DNA of 8,172 bases from Anaerolineales bacterium UBA6663. GTDB lineage: Bacteria > Chloroflexota > Anaerolineae > Anaerolineales > UBA6663. Positions within the stretch are counted from its first letter, which is position 1. Each line of letters starts with the position of its first letter. A program made the translations under genes and the position numbers. Below, piece by piece: positions 5,801 through 8,172 of the stretch. The stretch spans positions 1 to 8,172 of the forward strand of contig DKKP01000363.1 in assembly GCA_002455335.1 (NCBI GenBank). The letters are read 5' to 3'. The notes below the pieces were generated by a model that was given only the letters and a program-made list of their open reading frames with translations, searched no databases and was not told the origin of the DNA.

Positions 5801-7410
5801 CGGCCGAGCTGGCCAAGCGTTACGTGGCCCCGTGGTCCGTCGACGATATCCTGGCCCGGCACCTGCGCTGGAGCGGCCCGCTCTCAGGCGCCGAACTCAT
5901 TGCGCGCTACCCGTTCGCGGCGGTCGAGTTGGCCGAGGTCTTGAGCGCGCGCGTCGATCGGCGCGAGCTGGTCCGGGGCTTCTTCACCGATCTGGCGACG
6001 CCCCAGATCTGCGACGCGCAACTGCTCGAGCAGATCCAACGGAGAACCGTGGCGCGGCTCCGTAGCGCTGTGCGCCCCGTCACGCTGACGGCCTACGCGG
6101 CCTTCCTGGCGCGGTGGCAGCATCTCGACCCACAGCACAGGCTGGATCAGGACAGCGCGGGACTGCGGTCGGCGATCGAGCAACTGCGCGGGCTGGCGCT
6201 GCCGGCGGCGATCTGGGAGCGCGAGATCCTGCCGACGCGCGTGATCGGCTTCGCGCCGAGCCGCCTCGACGACCTCGGCGGTGAAGGCGCGCTGATCTGG
6301 AGCGCAGCAGCGTCCGACGATGCGCCGCGCGACATCCGGCGCGCCCGGGTGCGCTTCTACTTCCGCGGCGAGGGCCGGCTGTTCGAGGAGCCGCCGCACG
6401 CCGAGGGCCTGGGCGCCGAGGCGCTTGCGGTGTTGGCCTTTCTCAAAGACGAAGGCGCCTCGTTCGCGACCGATCTCCTGGCCGGTCTTGGCCTGAAGAT
6501 CGGGGCGCTCAACGCCGCGTTGACCGAGCTTGTCTGCGCGGGGTTGATCACCCACGATGCTTACGCGACCTATCGGGGCCTCGCGACGGCCGAGCCTGAG
6601 CGCGATCGCAGCGCCCCGACGCGGAGCGCCCTGGAAGAGGAACTTTCCGGCCGGATCGGCCAGCGCCCGCTTACGACGCTCAGGTACCGCGATGCACGCC
6701 GTCAGGTCGGGCGCCGGGTGCGTGAGCAGTTGCTGCTGACGCGGTCAAAGACGGCTCAGCCCGGAACGCAGCCTGCCGGGCGGTGGTCGGTCTTGCACAG
6801 GCCGGGCGTGCTCGGCCCCGAGGGCTCGCTCGACGGGTTGGCCGAGCGCCGGGCGCGGGTGCTTCTGGCGCGCTACGGCGTCGTCACGCGCGATTGTCTC
6901 GAACGCGAGACCTCGGGCTGGGATTGGGCGACGCTGTATCGCGTGCTTAGCCGGCTAGAGCTGCGAGGCGAGGTGCGTCGGGGCTACTTCGTCGCGGGGC
7001 TGGCGGGCGCGCAGTTCGCGCTACCCGAGGCCGTGGAGCTATTGCGGCAGGCGCCGGGCGACGAGCCGGTGGTGTTGAGCGCCGTCGACCCGGCCAACGT
7101 ATTCGGGAACGGCGCCGAAGCTACGCCGCGCTTCAGCCGGGTGCCGACGACACACCTGGCCCTGATCGGCGGTCGCCCGGTCGTGATCTTCGAAGACTCG
7201 GCCCGCCGGGTGACGACGGCGCCGGGCGTCGATGACTATGCGGTCGAGGCCGCCTGGCGCGCGTATCTCGCGCGGCCAAGCGCGCCCGACCGAATCGTTG
7301 TCGCGGAATGGAACGGCGCAGAGGTCCTCGGCGGCCCCGGGCAGAACATCCTCCAAGAGCTGGGTTTCCAGCGGACCCCGACCACGATGGAGTGGCGGGC
7401 GCCGCGTTGA
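2848..7410 (+). CDS. lhr: Full-length Lhr superfamily 2 ATP-dependent helicase
   Basis: A 1520-residue DNA/RNA helicase of the Lhr (large helicase-related) family, close to the length of Escherichia coli Lhr; members translocate 3' to 5' on single-stranded DNA and are linked to DNA repair. Domains run as follows: RecA1 with Q-motif region T-P-P-Q27, Walker A A-P-T-G-S-G-K50-T, DEIH box 169-172 and S-A-T 204-206; RecA2 with L-I-F-A-N-N-R (281-287), V-G-T-S-S-L-E-L-G-I-D-I (365-376) and motif VI Q-R-V-G-R-S-G-H (396-403); then winged-helix and beta-barrel segments with the Lhr marker Q-S-P-F-G-G-R-V (697-704) and F-M-Y-E-W-D-A-P ending the Lhr core near 880. Residues about 880-1520 are the C-terminal domain, including a winged-helix block from about 1312 that resembles HTH_42/AlkZ-like proteins. 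All helicase motifs are intact. The frame is open from ATG 2746, but M at 2848 is chosen: family similarity begins at F-S-P-A-T-R-A-W-F eight residues later, and a good promoter ends 6 nt upstream. ATG 2830 is a weaker alternative. Confidence 0.96.
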   Translation: MRDPLAIFSPATRAWFREALGEPTPPQREGWPAIQRGEHTLSLAPTGSGKTLSAFLWAIDALYQRAAAGEKIEGIGLLYVSPLKALNNDVERNLRAPLEGIRAAAARQGLKLPVLRVAVRTGDTPAGERAGMLKHPPSILITTPESLYLMLTSPKARDLFRTVRSVIVDEIHTLVGNKRGAHLALSLERLTHLAERPVQRIGLSATIRPLEEAARYLGGQEVGPDGPAPRPVTIVDAHYKKDLKLEVVTAVDDFSQLPGGSIWPAVVPQVLADILRHRTTLIFANNRRLAERTADRLNAQIQAERSEEVEPGSTAALAPGGLMRDRGMFAIGAEGPIRAHHGSMSKEARRDMEADLKAGKLPALVGTSSLELGIDIGHVDLVVQLQSPKSVAHGLQRVGRSGHLVGQTSHGRIYATFREDLMEAAAIARGMLDGDVERTQTPENPLDVLAQQIVALVALDTWSTGALFDLVRGAYPYRGLTQAQFESVLDMLTGRYYFDAAQSPAVASLRAKLAWDRTGDRLVALPGTRMLAMSNVGTIPDTGAFSVVLGDGKTRIGELDEEFVFETRIGDTFLLGSNVWRVAEIADDRVVVTDAAGATPRMPFWNGDYPYRPYELGVRIGAFRREIAERLAQRDQTAVASAESWLRENNALDERSARALIAHVESQIDAVGVLSSDRTIVLETFRNDAGDLCLVVQSPFGGRVNGAWALALLAVIREAIGVTPEAQTNDDGILFRLPGLADGAPVDAVRALTADEARRLILNELPDSAVFGAQFRMNAGRALLLPRMRGMKRMPFWLQRLRARDLLALVRRFDNFPIVAETTRDCLRDVFDLPHLSEVLDAIHAGAIEVVTIESQTPSPIASGLLYNFVSIFMYEWDAPKAERQLRALSAAPLSHETAPEDSDWTGRISPEAIQEVVARAGHTAADARARSKEELALIVRELGDLTEAEILDRCAADGRDWLAELAAEGRLSSISIDGRPRWVSAELAKRYVAPWSVDDILARHLRWSGPLSGAELIARYPFAAVELAEVLSARVDRRELVRGFFTDLATPQICDAQLLEQIQRRTVARLRSAVRPVTLTAYAAFLARWQHLDPQHRLDQDSAGLRSAIEQLRGLALPAAIWEREILPTRVIGFAPSRLDDLGGEGALIWSAAASDDAPRDIRRARVRFYFRGEGRLFEEPPHAEGLGAEALAVLAFLKDEGASFATDLLAGLGLKIGALNAALTELVCAGLITHDAYATYRGLATAEPERDRSAPTRSALEEELSGRIGQRPLTTLRYRDARRQVGRRVREQLLLTRSKTAQPGTQPAGRWSVLHRPGVLGPEGSLDGLAERRARVLLARYGVVTRDCLERETSGWDWATLYRVLSRLELRGEVRRGYFVAGLAGAQFALPEAVELLRQAPGDEPVVLSAVDPANVFGNGAEATPRFSRVPTTHLALIGGRPVVIFEDSARRVTTAPGVDDYAVEAAWRAYLARPSAPDRIVVAEWNGAEVLGGPGQNILQELGFQRTPTTMEWRAPR

Positions 7411-7418
7411 GCTGTGGT

Positions 7419-7465
7419 AACGACGGGACGCCGGAGCCGTGTGGCAGCTCGGGCGCCCCGCCGTT
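7419..7465 (-). terminator. Long hairpin between lhr and carB, probable carB terminator
   Basis: Bases 7419-7437 pair with 7447-7465 around a 9-nt loop: a 19-position stem with one G/G (minus strand C/C) mismatch at 7433/7451. On the minus strand, 7423/7461 and 7428/7456 become G-U wobbles, so the carB transcript forms an essentially continuous stem starting 2 nt after the TAA. On the plus strand those two positions are A/C mismatches, so the lhr transcript folds less well. There is no U-tract after the stem on either strand, so it may act as a 3'-end stabiliser or a non-canonical terminator rather than a classical intrinsic one. Confidence 0.6.
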
Positions 7466-7467
7466 CG

Positions 7468-8172
7468 TTATGCCTGATGCGCGTGGTGCATCTGCAGGCT
7501 ACGCACCTGCAGTTCACGCGCCGCCAGCGCCTGTATGCCGGTGACCGCGGCCGTGGCCGCGCTGAGCGTGGTCAGCAGGGTCACGGCGTGCAGCACAGCC
7601 GCGGACCGCATCGCCTGCATGTCGGCCGCAGAGCCTGCGCCGAGCGGCGTGTTGACGATCAGCTGGACCTCGCCGGCCTCGATCAACTCGACGGCGTTAG
7701 GGCTGCCCTCGCTGAATCGTTGGATCGTGCGCACCGGAAGCCCGGCGCGCGCGATCATGGCCGCGGTGCCGGGTGTGGCGAGCAGACCAAACCCCAGCCT
7801 GTGAAAATCCCGGGCCAGCTTGAGCGCCGCGCCCTTGTCGAAGTCGTTGACCGTGATCAGGACGTTTCCGTTCATGGGCAGCGGTGTGCCGGCGGCGAGC
7901 TCGGCCTTGGCAAAGGCATGGCCGAAGCGCGCCGCGTGGCCCATCACCTCACCCGTCGAGCGCATCTCGGGGCCAAGGCGATAATCGGCGCCCGGGAACT
8001 TCTTGAACGGCAGCACGACCTCTTTGACGAAGAAGCCGTCGACCTGCGGCGTCTGCGTGAAGCCAAGCTCGGCCAGGGTCTTGCCGGCCATGACCTGAGC
8101 GGCCAGTTTGGCCAGCGGCACGCCGGTCGCCTTGCTGACGAAGGGCACGGTGCGCGAGGCGCGCGGGTTGAC
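7468..8172 (-). CDS. carB: Carbamoyl-phosphate synthase large subunit, C-terminal part (5' end beyond window)
   Basis: The last 234 residues of the large, ammonia-handling subunit that makes carbamoyl phosphate from bicarbonate, ATP and the glutamine-derived ammonia delivered by CarA, for pyrimidine and arginine synthesis in the cytoplasm. The frame is open to the right edge, beginning V-N-P-R-A-S-R-T-V-P-F-V-S-K, which matches the region near residue 840 of the roughly 1070-residue E. coli CarB; about four fifths of the gene is therefore missing. Next come K-E-V-V-L-P-F-K-K-F-P-G and L-G-P-E-M-R-S-T-G-E-V-M-G, closing the second ATP-grasp half. The remaining ~130 residues are the MGS-like allosteric domain (G-N-V-L-I-T-V, A-T-P-G-T-A, L-I-V-N-T-P), where effectors such as UMP, IMP or ornithine bind in relatives. 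The reading frame is intact to TAA at 7468-7470. The GTG at 8148 is internal, not a start. Convergent with lhr. Confidence 0.97.
   Translation of the reverse strand, partial: VNPRASRTVPFVSKATGVPLAKLAAQVMAGKTLAELGFTQTPQVDGFFVKEVVLPFKKFPGADYRLGPEMRSTGEVMGHAARFGHAFAKAELAAGTPLPMNGNVLITVNDFDKGAALKLARDFHRLGFGLLATPGTAAMIARAGLPVRTIQRFSEGSPNAVELIEAGEVQLIVNTPLGAGSAADMQAMRSAAVLHAVTLLTTLSAATAAVTGIQALAARELQVRSLQMHHAHQA

Overview
This is a GC-rich bacterial chromosome segment with three complete genes besides a very long helicase gene, plus the 3' part of a fifth gene that runs off the right edge. The protein sequences are clearly bacterial. The gene mix (plant-type glutaminyl cyclotransferase, full-length Lhr helicase, single-chain CarB) together with Shine-Dalgarno-less genes that start close behind a -10 box would fit Chloroflexota or a neighbouring high-GC phylum. 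That placement is inference only; no 16S, ribosomal protein or other phylogenetic marker is present.

Layout. 50-664 (+) is a small FMN-dependent nitroreductase-family oxidoreductase. It converges on 665-1564 (-), an exported protein of unknown function with SGNH-hydrolase-like features and a cysteine-rich C-terminus; the two stop codons abut without a single spacer base. 1565-1804 is a 240-nt intergenic stretch that holds a candidate promoter for the exported protein and an odd pair of outward-facing inverted repeats (1707-1750) resembling IS21-type transposon ends. 1805-2659 (-) is a membrane-anchored plant-type glutaminyl-peptide cyclotransferase. A 188-nt divergent intergenic region (2660-2847) separates it from 2848-7410 (+), a 1520-residue Lhr superfamily 2 helicase. 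In this region both genes lack a Shine-Dalgarno sequence and have a -10-like hexamer exactly 6 nt before the ATG, suggesting leaderless transcripts. lhr converges on carB (7468-8172, -, incomplete), and the 57-nt gap between them is almost filled by a 19-bp-stem hairpin that pairs better on the carB transcript.

The genes do not form an obvious pathway. They are a mix of housekeeping (CarB: carbamoyl phosphate for pyrimidines and arginine), nucleic-acid maintenance (Lhr), redox (nitroreductase) and envelope/export functions (glutaminyl cyclase, SGNH-like protein). Possible thematic pairs are the two same-strand exported or membrane genes, but 240 nt and a candidate promoter separate them, so an operon is not indicated. 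I see no CRISPR array, RNA gene, toxin-antitoxin pair, prophage or defence island. The least characterised item is the exported cysteine-rich protein at 665-1564.
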